NCBI RefSeq assembly: GCF_012273015.1
Contig: NZ_CP050954.1
Span: 806,001-870,000, forward strand
DNA: 64,000 nt
Origin: Hymenobacter sp. BT18
GTDB taxonomy: Bacteria; Bacteroidota; Bacteroidia; Cytophagales; Hymenobacteraceae
Reading direction: 5' to 3'
In this document: one piece after another, positions 1 through 8,782 of the stretch
Layout of the letters: each line of letters begins with the position of its first letter
How positions within the stretch are numbered: the stretch's first letter is position 1
The notes under the pieces: generated by a model
What the model was told of the DNA's origin: nothing
The model's database searches: none
What the model saw: the letters and a program-made list of their open reading frames with translations, nothing else
Made by a program: the position numbers and the translations under genes

Positions 1-67
1 GCTGTTTTGGCGAAAAGTGGTGGGCCTACCGGCGGGTTTGGCCTGCCCAGTCTGCTGCACGTACCGG

Positions 68-2494
68 CTAGCCTACCTTCAGTTCCCCAAACCCAGCCGG
101 TATCACCACCTGCGGCAGCGTCAGGCCGGTTTCGAGGGTGGCGGGAGTAGCTTCGGCAGTCTGCCCATCTACCACAAGCGTATCGACGGCGGAGGGCAGG
201 CCGTGCAGCACCACGCGGTAGGTGGTGTAGGTGGGCTGGTAGTCGCCTTCGATTTCCTGCTGCACGGTTAGCCCCTGGGCGGAGCCGACGACGCGGAAGC
301 GGCGGGTGGTACGCTGGCCCTGCTCGTAGCCGTAGCCTTCGCCCCCGTCGTCGTAGAGTACGCTCTGCTCTTCGCCTTCGGTGTAGTACACGTGCAGGGT
401 GAGCTGCTCCACTACTTGCTCGCCCACATACTGCATCACGGGGTACATGGGTACCACGGCCCCGGCGCGCACAAACAGCGGAATCCGGTCGAGGCCGGCG
501 CTGGCCCACACTTCGGCGCCCCCGGTCTTGGGCTCGTCGGTCCAGTAGTAGAACCACTCCCCGCGCGGCAGGTACATCCAGCGGCCATCGGCCCCGGCCT
601 GAGTGATGGGGCACACCAGCAGATGGTCGCCGAGGCTGAACTCGGCCATGCGCAGGTAGGTATCGGTGTCGGTCTGGTCGAGGAAAGCCAGGGGGCGCAA
701 CATGGGCGTGCCTTCCGTGACGTACTGCCAAAAAGTGGTGTACATGTAGGGCAGCAGGCGGTAGCGCAGCTCAATAAAGGACTTAGCCAGCTCCATGTAC
801 TGCTCCCCGAACGACCAGGGCTCCTGGTCGCCGTGGTCGCCGGAGCTGTGGGTGCGGAAGAACGGGTGAAAGGCGCCCAGCGCTACCCAGCGCACGTACA
901 GCTCCCCGTCGGGCGTATCGATAAAGCCGCCGATGTCGGAGCCGATAAAGCTGAAGCCCGAGATGCTCAGGCGCTGGCACTGGATGTTGGCCAGCCAAAG
1001 GTGCTCCCAGGAGGCAATGTTGTCGCCGGTCCAGCCGGAGGAGTAGCGCTGCCCGCCGCTGTAGGTGCTGCGCGTGATGGTGAAAGGCCGGTTGGGATAG
1101 GCAAAGCGCTTCACGCCGTCGTTGGTGGCGCGGGCCATCTGCATCCCATAGATGTTGTGGGCCTTTTTGTGGGTAGCGGGCTGCCCGTCGTAGTCGAAGC
1201 GCACGTCGTCGGGGAAGGTGCCTTTCTCGAACACGGCGGGCTCGTTCATGTCGTTCCACACGCCCTTCACGCCGGTTTCCTGGATGAGGCCCTTAAACAG
1301 GCCGGCCCACCACTCACGCACGTCGGGGCGGGTGAAGTCGGGGAAGTTGCAGAGACCGGGCCACACGGAGCCTTTCATCAGGGGCCCGTCGCCGCGGCGG
1401 CAGAAGTAGTCCTTTTCCAGCGCCTCGGTGTACACCGAGTAGTCAGGGTCAATCTTGATGCCGGGGTCGATGATAACAATGGTCTTGAAGCCGTCCTCGG
1501 CCAGCTCCCGCACCATGCGCTGGGGCTCAGGAAAGTGCTGGGGGCTCCAGGTAAAGCACCGGAAGCCGTCCATGTAGTCGATGTCGAGGTAGATGGCGTC
1601 GCAGGGAATTTGCCGGTCGCGGAAGCCCTGGGTTATCTGCTTTACGTTGCTCTCGGGGAAGTAGCTCCACTTGCACTGGTGGTAGCCCAGGGCCCAGAGC
1701 GGGGGCAGCTCGGGCGTGCCCGTGAGGCGGGTGTACTCCTGGGTGACTTCGAGCAGCGTGGGGCCGTAGATGAAGTAGTAGTTCATTTCCCCGCCCATGG
1801 CCCAGAAGCTGGTCACGTCGGCGCGCTCGGCGGCAAAGTCGAAGTACGACTTAAAGGTGTTGTCGAAGAAGATGCCGTGGGCAATCTTCTGGTGCAGTTC
1901 CAGGTAAAACGGAATGTTCTTGTAGAGCGGGTCGGAGCCCTTCACGTAGCCGTACGTGTCGGTGCCCCAGTTGCTGTAGCGCTTGCCGCGCAGGTTCATG
2001 TTGTCGGGCTTGTCACCGAGACCGTAGTAGTGCACGCCGCTTTGCACCTGCTTGCTCATCTTCACGATGTCGTTGCCGGTTTCGTACTCGTACTCCCAGT
2101 GGAAGCCCTTTTCGTCGGCGGAAAGCAGCGTACCCGAGCGGTCCAGGATGCGCACCCCGGCGTTTTCCTTGCTGATGGTGCAGATCAGCCGCTCGGTGGT
2201 GATGCGGAAATGGTCGGGCTTTTCCTTGAATTCCAGGAACTCCAGCTCCCGGCGGGCCTGCTCGGCCGGAATGGCGTAGCTGAAGTCGGGGGCAAAGCCC
2301 CCATCGGCGGCGTAGCGGAAGCGCAGAATTTTGTCGGTAACTACATACAGAGCGAGCTGCACGCCATTGTCGCAGCGGAACAGGAAGCCTGAATCGGTGC
2401 TTTGGCAAGAAATAACCCGGCCGGGGAAGTGCTCCTGCTTCCGCGCCGCCAGGTCGTTGATCATGTAGTTGTTATCCTGGATATTATCAGCCAT
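68..2494 (-). CDS. GH31 alpha-glucosidase (cytoplasmic)
   Basis: This 808-aa protein hydrolyses terminal alpha-glucosyl residues of oligosaccharides and fits intracellular use of alpha-glucans. It has the full GH31 layout: an N-terminal beta-sandwich, then a TIM barrel from about residue 250 with the nucleophile motif WNDMNEP (Asp about 415) and the acid/base motif WTGDN (Asp about 491), then C-terminal beta domains. There is no signal peptide, so a cytoplasmic location is inferred. The start MADNIQDN is used; a second Met at codon 11 is possible. It is divergent from the GT4-like gene at 2671 and lies in an alpha-glucan neighbourhood with GlgB, a second GH31 and two GH13 enzymes. Alpha-glucosidase is the likeliest specificity, but alpha-xylosidase cannot be excluded from sequence alone. 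Confidence 0.93.
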   Translation of the reverse strand: MADNIQDNNYMINDLAARKQEHFPGRVISCQSTDSGFLFRCDNGVQLALYVVTDKILRFRYAADGGFAPDFSYAIPAEQARRELEFLEFKEKPDHFRITTERLICTISKENAGVRILDRSGTLLSADEKGFHWEYEYETGNDIVKMSKQVQSGVHYYGLGDKPDNMNLRGKRYSNWGTDTYGYVKGSDPLYKNIPFYLELHQKIAHGIFFDNTFKSYFDFAAERADVTSFWAMGGEMNYYFIYGPTLLEVTQEYTRLTGTPELPPLWALGYHQCKWSYFPESNVKQITQGFRDRQIPCDAIYLDIDYMDGFRCFTWSPQHFPEPQRMVRELAEDGFKTIVIIDPGIKIDPDYSVYTEALEKDYFCRRGDGPLMKGSVWPGLCNFPDFTRPDVREWWAGLFKGLIQETGVKGVWNDMNEPAVFEKGTFPDDVRFDYDGQPATHKKAHNIYGMQMARATNDGVKRFAYPNRPFTITRSTYSGGQRYSSGWTGDNIASWEHLWLANIQCQRLSISGFSFIGSDIGGFIDTPDGELYVRWVALGAFHPFFRTHSSGDHGDQEPWSFGEQYMELAKSFIELRYRLLPYMYTTFWQYVTEGTPMLRPLAFLDQTDTDTYLRMAEFSLGDHLLVCPITQAGADGRWMYLPRGEWFYYWTDEPKTGGAEVWASAGLDRIPLFVRAGAVVPMYPVMQYVGEQVVEQLTLHVYYTEGEEQSVLYDDGGEGYGYEQGQRTTRRFRVVGSAQGLTVQQEIEGDYQPTYTTYRVVLHGLPSAVDTLVVDGQTAEATPATLETGLTLPQVVIPAGFGELKVG

Positions 2495-2670
2495 TGCGGA
2501 AAGGTGCGAAACAGAAAAAAGGTCGGAGCGGGCCTAGAGCGGCCAACTTTATCGTGCAAGGTAAAAACGATTAAGAGGATTTTTCGCTAACATTCGCCGT
2601 AGCTTGCGTAAAGCACGCGACAAGCTCCTCCGTTGGGGTTTTTCCTTCGTCTATTTTCACCGTTCCAGCC

Positions 2671-3693
2671 ATGGGAACCCCGAATTTGAAAGTCTTACTG
2701 TTGGGCTGGGATGAGCCGCTTCCGGATGCGGAGGCTCCCACTCCCCAGGCGCTTGCCCAGGCCTTGGTCCCCCAGACCGACGTTACCGTACTCATGCCCC
2801 ACCTGTCGGCCGAGGCGGCCCCCTTCCCGGCTTCGGCCAACGTAACCAGCCTGGGCAACCTGACGGCCGCCGAAGTACAGGCCGCAGTGGCGGCCATGCG
2901 CCAGGCCACCCCCGGCCGCACGGCCTGGAATGCCCCCGCTGCACCCTACACCGGCTCCAGCCAGGACGCCGGCCCCGGGCTGGATGAGCAGGCGGCCCCG
3001 CTGCCGGCCCCAGTTCAGCCAGCGGAGGCAGAAACGGCGACGGACGTAACGGTTCCTGCGTTGCTGCTGCCCGATGCCTTCGAAATTGAGGGGGCGGAGC
3101 CCAGCGCGGCCGAAGCCGCGGCGCTCAGCCAGGCCGAGGATAATTTAACATTGGACCAAGCCCCAGAAGCCACCCCGGAAAACATTCCGGAAACAACCGA
3201 GGAAATCAGCCTGGGGCCCAAGCTGGCCGCTGCGGCCGAGCGTGCCTCCACCGACGACGCCCTGGCTATTCTGCGCAACGAGGCCGGCGCCCCCGGCGAC
3301 CTTAACTTCCGAGTGATTCAGTACGCGCGGTTTGCTACCCCGCTGGCGGCCGGCAAACAGTTTGAGGTCATCTACGCTACCGACTGGCCTACCTGGCTGG
3401 CGGCGCTGGAAATCCGGCAGCGTACGGGCCGCCCCCTGGTGTTACAATTGCACTCCCTGGCTCAGGACCGCGCTTCGGCCGACGACCGGGGCTGGATCCA
3501 GGCCCTGGAGCGCCTGGCCCTGCGCCGCGCCGATGTTGTGCTGGTGAATTCCGAAGAACTCTGCCACCGCGTGCGGGCCATCTATAAACTACCTTTGCGC
3601 CGTATGCGCGTGCAGCCAGACCCGGCCGACGCTACCGAAGTAGCCCGGATTGTGCAGGCGGCCCTGACTGAGCTGGCTGGTTCCGCGACCTGA
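2671..3693 (+). CDS. Orphan glycosyltransferase family 4-like N-terminal domain protein
   Basis: The 340-aa product begins KVLLLGWDEPL, which resembles the start of Bacteroidota GT4-type glycogen synthases (consensus MFGWEFPP). After an Ala/Pro/Glu-rich, low-complexity stretch (about residues 90-190) it resumes with FEVIYATDWPTWLAA, a counterpart of the VIHAHDW segment, then a Rossmann-like region with ADVVLVNSEEL. It stops there: the C-terminal GT-B domain that binds the nucleotide-sugar and carries the EX7E motif is absent. It is therefore probably not an active transferase alone; it may be a degenerate or regulatory relative of glycogen synthase. It is followed 10 nt later by the YdeI-like gene, with glgB convergent beyond. 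The family is read from motifs; the function is unknown. Confidence 0.6.
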   Translation: MGTPNLKVLLLGWDEPLPDAEAPTPQALAQALVPQTDVTVLMPHLSAEAAPFPASANVTSLGNLTAAEVQAAVAAMRQATPGRTAWNAPAAPYTGSSQDAGPGLDEQAAPLPAPVQPAEAETATDVTVPALLLPDAFEIEGAEPSAAEAAALSQAEDNLTLDQAPEATPENIPETTEEISLGPKLAAAAERASTDDALAILRNEAGAPGDLNFRVIQYARFATPLAAGKQFEVIYATDWPTWLAALEIRQRTGRPLVLQLHSLAQDRASADDRGWIQALERLALRRADVVLVNSEELCHRVRAIYKLPLRRMRVQPDPADATEVARIVQAALTELAGSAT

Positions 3694-3703
3694 TTTTTTG
3701 CTT

Positions 3704-4168
3704 ATGACCCCCGAACACACTTTTGATGCTGAGCTGGAACTGGATGGTGAAAGCGGCGGCGTCTACGTTCTCATCCCATTCAGCGTGCCCGATACGTACG
3801 GGGTACGCGGCCCGCTCCCGGTAAATGCCACCATCGATGGGTTTCCCTACCGGGGCAGCCTCACTCCCCTCGGCGACGGCGCGCACGCGCTGCTCGTACA
3901 AAAGCAGATCCGCAACGCCATCGGCAAAACCTGGACGCAGTCGGTGCACGTAACCCTTTCCCGCGACACCGAGGAGCGGAGCGTGGAAGTGCCCGATGAC
4001 CTGGCCGCAGCCCTCTCCCGTGCCGGCCTGCGCCAGCGCTTCGACGAGCTTTCCTTCACTCACCGCAAAGAGTTTGTGCAGGGCATTGAGCGCTCTAAGA
4101 AGTACGAGACCCGCCTGCGCCGCATTTCCGATGCCGTGGAGCGCATAGCCGCGGGCCGCAAGCCGTAA
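3704..4168 (+). CDS. DUF1905 / YdeI-OmpD-associated family protein
   Basis: This 154-aa protein has an N-terminal DUF1905-like beta-barrel part (FDAELELDG through the GFPYRGSLTP segment) and a C-terminal helical YdeI/OmpD-associated part with the typical pattern FDELSFTHRKEFVQ..I..SKKYETRLRRI. The ATG at 3704 is preferred over a TTG two codons upstream. It follows the GT4-like gene by 10 nt and is probably cotranscribed. Its stop lies only 4 nt before a perfect 38-bp inverted repeat that separates it from convergent glgB. The biochemical role of this family is poorly defined; some relatives are described as bacteriocin-protection proteins. Confidence 0.82.
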   Translation: MTPEHTFDAELELDGESGGVYVLIPFSVPDTYGVRGPLPVNATIDGFPYRGSLTPLGDGAHALLVQKQIRNAIGKTWTQSVHVTLSRDTEERSVEVPDDLAAALSRAGLRQRFDELSFTHRKEFVQGIERSKKYETRLRRISDAVERIAAGRKP

Positions 4169-4172
4169 GCAA

Positions 4173-4252
4173 CGCTCTTTCAAAATCAAGGCGCGGGCAC
4201 TATGACATCAAGGATGATGTCATAGTGCCCGCGCCTTGATTTTGAAAGAGCG
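4173..4252. terminator. Perfect 38-bp hairpin, bidirectional terminator between convergent genes
   Basis: Bases 4173-4210 are the exact reverse complement of 4215-4252, leaving a 4-nt loop (AGGA). It fills nearly all the space between the stop of the YdeI-like gene (4168) and the stop of glgB (4254). A bidirectional transcription terminator is the natural reading. A 38-bp perfect stem is far longer than a usual intrinsic terminator, and there is no long T tract at either outer edge. Confidence 0.8.
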
Positions 4253-4253
4253 C

Positions 4254-6320
4254 CTAGGGTAGTCGCTGGAGTACCAGCACCGTGCGGTTGGTCACATACA
4301 AGCTCAGCTTGTTTACGCCGTCTTCCTGGAAGGTCTCGTACACGTAGCTATTGTCTACGCGCTGGAAGCCGCCAAACGCCGCATCGTCGGAGTTGAGGAT
4401 GATGCGGTAACGGCCAGCGGTGGGCACAAAGAAGCGGTAGTCGGGCACGCTGCGGTCTACGTGGAAGCTGAAGACGAATACCAGCCCACCCCGCTCAAAA
4501 ATCATGACCTGGTTGGTGGCATCGATGTTCAGTTCCTGGGCCGGGGCGGCAGCCAGCAGGCGCTGGGTGCGGGCCGTGGTGACCATAGCCTTGTCGAAGG
4601 CCTGCAGGTACTGGTACTTCAGGTCGGGGTTGTCGGCCAGGCTCCACTGGCGGCGGGCGTAGTGGTGGCTCCAGTTGTTGCCGGCCCGTGGGAAATCTAC
4701 CCACTCGGGGTGGCCAAACTCGTTGCCGATAAAGTTGAGGTAGGCCTCTCCTCCCAGCGCCAGGGTGCTGAGCCGGATCAGCTTGTGCAGGGCCATGCCC
4801 CGGGCCACAACGGGGTCGGGGTCGTCTTTGTGCATGTGGGTGTAGATGGACGCATCCATCAGCCAGTGGGCCAGGGTTTTGTCGCCCACCAGGGCCTGGT
4901 CGTGGCTTTCGGCGTAGGCCACGGTTTTCTCGCCGGCGCGGCGGTTGGTGAGGGTCCACCACAGGTCGCGCAGGTTCCAGTCCTCGTCGCGGGTGTGTTT
5001 GAGCAGCTTGATCCAGTAATCGGGGATGCCCATGCCCAGGCGGTAGTCGAAGCCCACGCCACCTTCGGCTACCGGGCGGCACAGGCCGGGCAGGCCGCTC
5101 ATATCCTCGGCAATGAGTAGGGCGCTGCGCTTTAGCTCGCGCACCAGCGTGGCGGCCAACTGCAGGTACAGAATAGCGTCTTCGTCGGCATCGGGGCCGA
5201 AGTACTGGTCATAGTGCCCAAAGGCTACGCCCTCGCCGTGGTGCTGGTAGAGCATGCTGGTTACGCCATCAAACCGGAACCCGTCGAAGTGGAACTCCTC
5301 CAGCCAGTAGCGCAGGTTGCTGAGCAGGAACTGCTGCACCTCGGGCCGGCCGTAGTTGAACAGCTTAGAGTCCCAGCCAGGGTGGTTGCCGCGGCTGCCT
5401 TTGTGGAAATACTGCCCGCCCGAGCCATCAAAGTCCGCCAGTCCTTCGGCTTCGTTTTTCACTGCGTGGGAGTGCACCACGTCCAGCAGCACGGCCAAGC
5501 CCCGGTTGTGGGCTTCGTTAATGAGGAATTTCAGGTCCTCGGGCGTGCCGAAACGGGAAGAAGCCGCAAAGAAGTTGGCTACGTGGTAGCCGAAAGAGCC
5601 GTAGTAAGGGTGCTCCATTACGGCCATCAGCTGCACGCAGTTGTAGCCCAGGGCCTGCACGCGCGGCAAGATGGTTTCGGCAAACTCGCGGTACGAGCCC
5701 AGGCGACCTTCCTCCGTGGCCATGCCCACGTGGCACTCATAAATGAACGGCTCCCGCACCACATTGGGAATGCGAAACTTCTGGTCGGTCCAGGCGAAGG
5801 GCTCGGCCCGCCACACCTGGGCGGCAAAGTCCTTGGTTTCCTCGTCCTGCACGGCCCGGCGCAGGGTGGCCGGCAGGCGGTCTTTGCCGCTCTGGCTGGT
5901 GCGCACGTGTACTTTGTAGCGGCTGCCGTGGGTGAGGCGGCCCGCGTAGTCTTTATCGGCCAGGAAGGTTTCCCACACTCCATCGGCGCGCCGCTGCAGA
6001 GGCGTGGCGCTCCGGTCCCACTGGTTAAAGTCGCCTACCAAAGACAGGGCCTCGGCGGCCGGAGCCCACTCGCGGTACCAGTGGCCCCGGCGCCGCGCAT
6101 CGTAGTTGAGGCCGAGCTGCTGGTGGGCCGATGCGAACTTGCTAAGGGAGCCGTACTGCTGCTTGATTTCGGCCAGGCGGGCCTGCAGGCGTTCCTGTCG
6201 CGCCAGCAGCACCGGTTCATAGGGGGCCAGCCAGGGGTCGTTTTCGACGAGCGTCAGGTGCGGCGTTTCGGAAGCGGCGGTGGTTGAATTGAGCGACATA
6301 GCAGTAAGGGTTTGGCCCAA
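4254..6320 (-). CDS. glgB: 1,4-alpha-glucan branching enzyme, eukaryote-like type
   Basis: GlgB cuts alpha-1,4-glucan chains and re-joins them through alpha-1,6 bonds to branch glycogen. The 688-aa product has a CBM48-like N-terminal part (GDFNQWDRSATPL), a GH13 barrel with DVVHSHAVKN, the nucleophile motif GFRFDGVTSML (Asp about 351), LIAEDMSG and AESHDQ, and a C-terminal all-beta domain. The wording of several blocks (VVHSHA.KN..GL..FDG, NNWSHHYARRQW) matches eukaryotic GBE1-type enzymes rather than E. coli GlgB. Two starts are possible: MGQTL at 6320 or MSLNS at 6299. It is transcribed toward the orphan GT4-like gene, and the two converge on a long palindrome. Confidence 0.95.
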   Translation of the reverse strand: MGQTLTAMSLNSTTAASETPHLTLVENDPWLAPYEPVLLARQERLQARLAEIKQQYGSLSKFASAHQQLGLNYDARRRGHWYREWAPAAEALSLVGDFNQWDRSATPLQRRADGVWETFLADKDYAGRLTHGSRYKVHVRTSQSGKDRLPATLRRAVQDEETKDFAAQVWRAEPFAWTDQKFRIPNVVREPFIYECHVGMATEEGRLGSYREFAETILPRVQALGYNCVQLMAVMEHPYYGSFGYHVANFFAASSRFGTPEDLKFLINEAHNRGLAVLLDVVHSHAVKNEAEGLADFDGSGGQYFHKGSRGNHPGWDSKLFNYGRPEVQQFLLSNLRYWLEEFHFDGFRFDGVTSMLYQHHGEGVAFGHYDQYFGPDADEDAILYLQLAATLVRELKRSALLIAEDMSGLPGLCRPVAEGGVGFDYRLGMGIPDYWIKLLKHTRDEDWNLRDLWWTLTNRRAGEKTVAYAESHDQALVGDKTLAHWLMDASIYTHMHKDDPDPVVARGMALHKLIRLSTLALGGEAYLNFIGNEFGHPEWVDFPRAGNNWSHHYARRQWSLADNPDLKYQYLQAFDKAMVTTARTQRLLAAAPAQELNIDATNQVMIFERGGLVFVFSFHVDRSVPDYRFFVPTAGRYRIILNSDDAAFGGFQRVDNSYVYETFQEDGVNKLSLYVTNRTVLVLQRLP

Positions 6321-6480
6321 AGCTACGAGGCCCGGCGAATTATGAGGAGTTTCTGCGCTTTATATCTCCAAAGGCTACTGCCGACCTTCACCGACCGACC
6401 CAGGGCAGGCCGCTACCCAAGGCATCTGGCGTCTGTGACGTTGATACTGGTTCGCAGCCGGGCCTGTATCTTCGCTTACC

Positions 6481-8217
6481 ATGAAACGACACGCCCTGCC
6501 CCTGCTGCTGGCTTCCTTGCTGGCCTGCACTACCGCGCCCCCCGCTACCACCTCTGCTCCCACCCCACCGCCAGCTGTACCCGTGGCGGCTGCGGCGCCT
6601 GTAGTTACCGGTAAGGCCATGGTGGTTTCGGCCCACCCCGAGGCTTCCCGCATCGGCGTAGAAATTCTGCGAAAGGGCGGCAATGCCTACGATGCGGCCG
6701 TGGCAGTACAGTTTGCGCTGGCGGTGGCCTTGCCGGTGGCCGGCAACATTGGCGGGGGTGGCTTCCTCCTCTACCGCGCCGCCGATGGGCAGGAAGGCGC
6801 GCTGGACTTTCGCGAAACGGCCCCCGTGGCGGCTTCCCGCGACATGTACCTTGATGCGCAGGGCAACGTGGTACCGGGCCGCAGCACGCTCGGCCACCTG
6901 GCCGTAGGCGTGCCTGGCACCGTAGCCGGCATGGTGGAATTGCACAAGAAGCTGGGCCGCCTCCCCTGGCAGGACGTGGTGCAGCCTGCCATCAACCTGG
7001 CCACGCTGGGCGTGAAGCTGACGCCGAAAGAAGCCGCTGCCCTCAATGGCAACCAGGCCGCATTCCGGGAACTCAACGCCGGCCATTTGCCGGCCTACGT
7101 AAAGCCCCAGGGCGAGTGGCAGGCCGGAGAAGTTATCTACTACCCCGAGTTGGCGGCGGCCCTCACCCGTATCCGTGACCGGGGCCGGGCCGGGTTTTAC
7201 GAGGGCGAAACGGCCAGCCACATCGTGGCCGAAATGCAGCGGGGCAAAGGCCTCATCACCCGGCAGGACTTGGTTAGCTACCGCGCCAAGTGGCGCACGC
7301 CCCTGCACGGCCGTTACCGGGGCCACGAGGTGCTCACGTTTCCGCCACCCAGCTCCGGCGGCGTGGCCCTGTTGCAGATGCTGCAGATGCTGGAGCCCTA
7401 CAACCTGCAAGCTGCGGGCTGGCACTCCCTGCAGGCTACGCATTGGATTACGGAAGCCCAGCGCCGGGTGTACGCCGACCGCGCTACCTACCTTGGCGAC
7501 CCCGACTTTGGCCACGTGCCGGTAGCCCAGCTACTGGAGGCCGGCTACAACCGCCAGCGGATGGCTTCTACCCTGTCCTACCGCGCCACGCCCAGCACGG
7601 CCGTAACGGCCGGCGCGGGTTTGCCGGGCTATGAGTCGGACCAGACCACGCACTATAGCATTGTGGATGCCCAGGGCAATGCCGTGAGCTGCACCACCAC
7701 CCTGAACGGGGCCTACGGCAGCAAGGTAGTAGTGGCCGGCAGCGGCTTCCTGCTCAACAACGAAATGGACGACTTCAGCAGCAAGCCCGGCACGCCCAAC
7801 GCCTACGGGCTGGTGGGCGGCACGGCCAACGCCATTCAGCCCGGCAAGCGCATGCTTTCCTCCATGACGCCGACCATCCTCACCAAAAGCGGCAAGCTTG
7901 TGCTAGTGACGGGCACACCGGGCGGCAGCACCATCATCACCTCGGTACTGCAAAGCATCCTGCACGTGCTCGACTATGGGATGAACGCCCAGCAGGCCGT
8001 GGCGGCCCCACGCCTGCACCACCAGTGGCTCCCCGACCAGATTGAAGTAGAAGAAGGGGCCCTATCACCCACCGTTCAGGATTCGCTCCGGGCCCGCGGC
8101 TACGTGCTGAACCCGCGCGGGGGCTGGGGCCGGGTAGATATCATCCGGGTACTGCACAACGGCCAGCTCGAAGGCGGCGCCGACCCGCGCGGCGACGACT
8201 CAGCCCAGGGGTATTGA
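6481..8217 (+). CDS. ggt: Gamma-glutamyltransferase, predicted lipoprotein
   Basis: This enzyme cleaves the gamma-glutamyl bond of glutathione-like peptides and transfers or hydrolyses the glutamyl group outside the cytoplasm. The 578-aa precursor starts MKRHALPLLLASLLACT, a type II signal peptide with lipobox LLAC, so it is probably lipid-anchored. Family motifs include GGNAYDAAVA and NIGGGGFLLYR. The autoprocessing site is TTHYSIVD, where Thr389 becomes the N-terminus and nucleophile of the small subunit. LNNEMDDFS and the PGKRMLSSM substrate loop are also present, as is the GTPGGSTI glycine motif. It ends before a 16-bp terminator hairpin. Confidence 0.95.
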   Translation: MKRHALPLLLASLLACTTAPPATTSAPTPPPAVPVAAAAPVVTGKAMVVSAHPEASRIGVEILRKGGNAYDAAVAVQFALAVALPVAGNIGGGGFLLYRAADGQEGALDFRETAPVAASRDMYLDAQGNVVPGRSTLGHLAVGVPGTVAGMVELHKKLGRLPWQDVVQPAINLATLGVKLTPKEAAALNGNQAAFRELNAGHLPAYVKPQGEWQAGEVIYYPELAAALTRIRDRGRAGFYEGETASHIVAEMQRGKGLITRQDLVSYRAKWRTPLHGRYRGHEVLTFPPPSSGGVALLQMLQMLEPYNLQAAGWHSLQATHWITEAQRRVYADRATYLGDPDFGHVPVAQLLEAGYNRQRMASTLSYRATPSTAVTAGAGLPGYESDQTTHYSIVDAQGNAVSCTTTLNGAYGSKVVVAGSGFLLNNEMDDFSSKPGTPNAYGLVGGTANAIQPGKRMLSSMTPTILTKSGKLVLVTGTPGGSTIITSVLQSILHVLDYGMNAQQAVAAPRLHHQWLPDQIEVEEGALSPTVQDSLRARGYVLNPRGGWGRVDIIRVLHNGQLEGGADPRGDDSAQGY

Positions 8218-8240
8218 TTTAGAGCCACATTGGCCTACTG

Positions 8241-8283
8241 ACAAACGAAAAGCCGCCCTTATCAAGAGCGGCTTTTCGTTTGT
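8241..8283. terminator. Bidirectional terminator, 16-bp stem
   Basis: Bases 8241-8256 pair perfectly with 8268-8283 around an 11-nt loop, with T-rich and A-rich flanks on either side of the G/C core. It lies between the convergent ggt (ends 8217) and the small gene ending at 8295. Confidence 0.88.
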
Positions 8284-8294
8284 TAGCTGTTTGG

Positions 8295-8624
8295 CTACGA
8301 CATTTTCATGTTGCCGGCGGCCGTGACCAGCAGCTGGCCGAGGTGGCGGAGCTGGTCGCCGAAGCCGTCGTGCAGGTTGGCGGCGGAGCGGGAAGCTTCT
8401 TCGCCCAGGAGCTGCAGGGTATGCGCGGCGGCCAGCTTGTCGCCGTTTTGCAGCTGGCTGCGCAGAGCTTCTACGTTGGTATTGAGGCCACCGGAGCTGG
8501 TATGCTGCCAGGCATCCAGGGCTTCCATGATTTCGGAGCCGTTCAGGTGGCCGTGGTTGATGCTATTGCCGAAGGCATTGTTGGCGGCTTCGAGGCGGCC
8601 GGCGTGGTTGTTGGCGTGGTCCAT
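8295..8624 (-). CDS. Hypothetical 109-aa helical protein
   Basis: No family was recognised. The product (MDHANNHAGRLEAANN...) is Ala-, Asn-, His- and Leu-rich and looks all-helical, with short amphipathic stretches and no signal peptide or membrane segment. It ends next to a clear bidirectional terminator shared with ggt, which supports a real transcript. It could be a small soluble four-helix protein; that is inference from composition only. An opposite-strand overlapping frame exists but has poor composition. Confidence 0.6.
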   Translation of the reverse strand: MDHANNHAGRLEAANNAFGNSINHGHLNGSEIMEALDAWQHTSSGGLNTNVEALRSQLQNGDKLAAAHTLQLLGEEASRSAANLHDGFGDQLRHLGQLLVTAAGNMKMS

Positions 8625-8782
8625 ATGGCGGGAAAATGCAGAAAGCGTACGAGGAATAGGTTTCCTGTGCTTTACGCCGGCGCGGCGCGGGCTGTTGCCC
8701 CCGAGCTCAGCTTTTCTGGGTAACGCTGGTGCAGCGGCAGTTCGTAGCCCTATCTTGCCCTTTCACCCGAGCTCCCCAACCC

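Noticed and set aside
392..2392. 666-aa open frame on the plus strand opposite the GH31 gene
   Set aside because: It is a mirror frame of the GC-rich GH31 gene, with Gly/Val/His-rich composition and no motifs.
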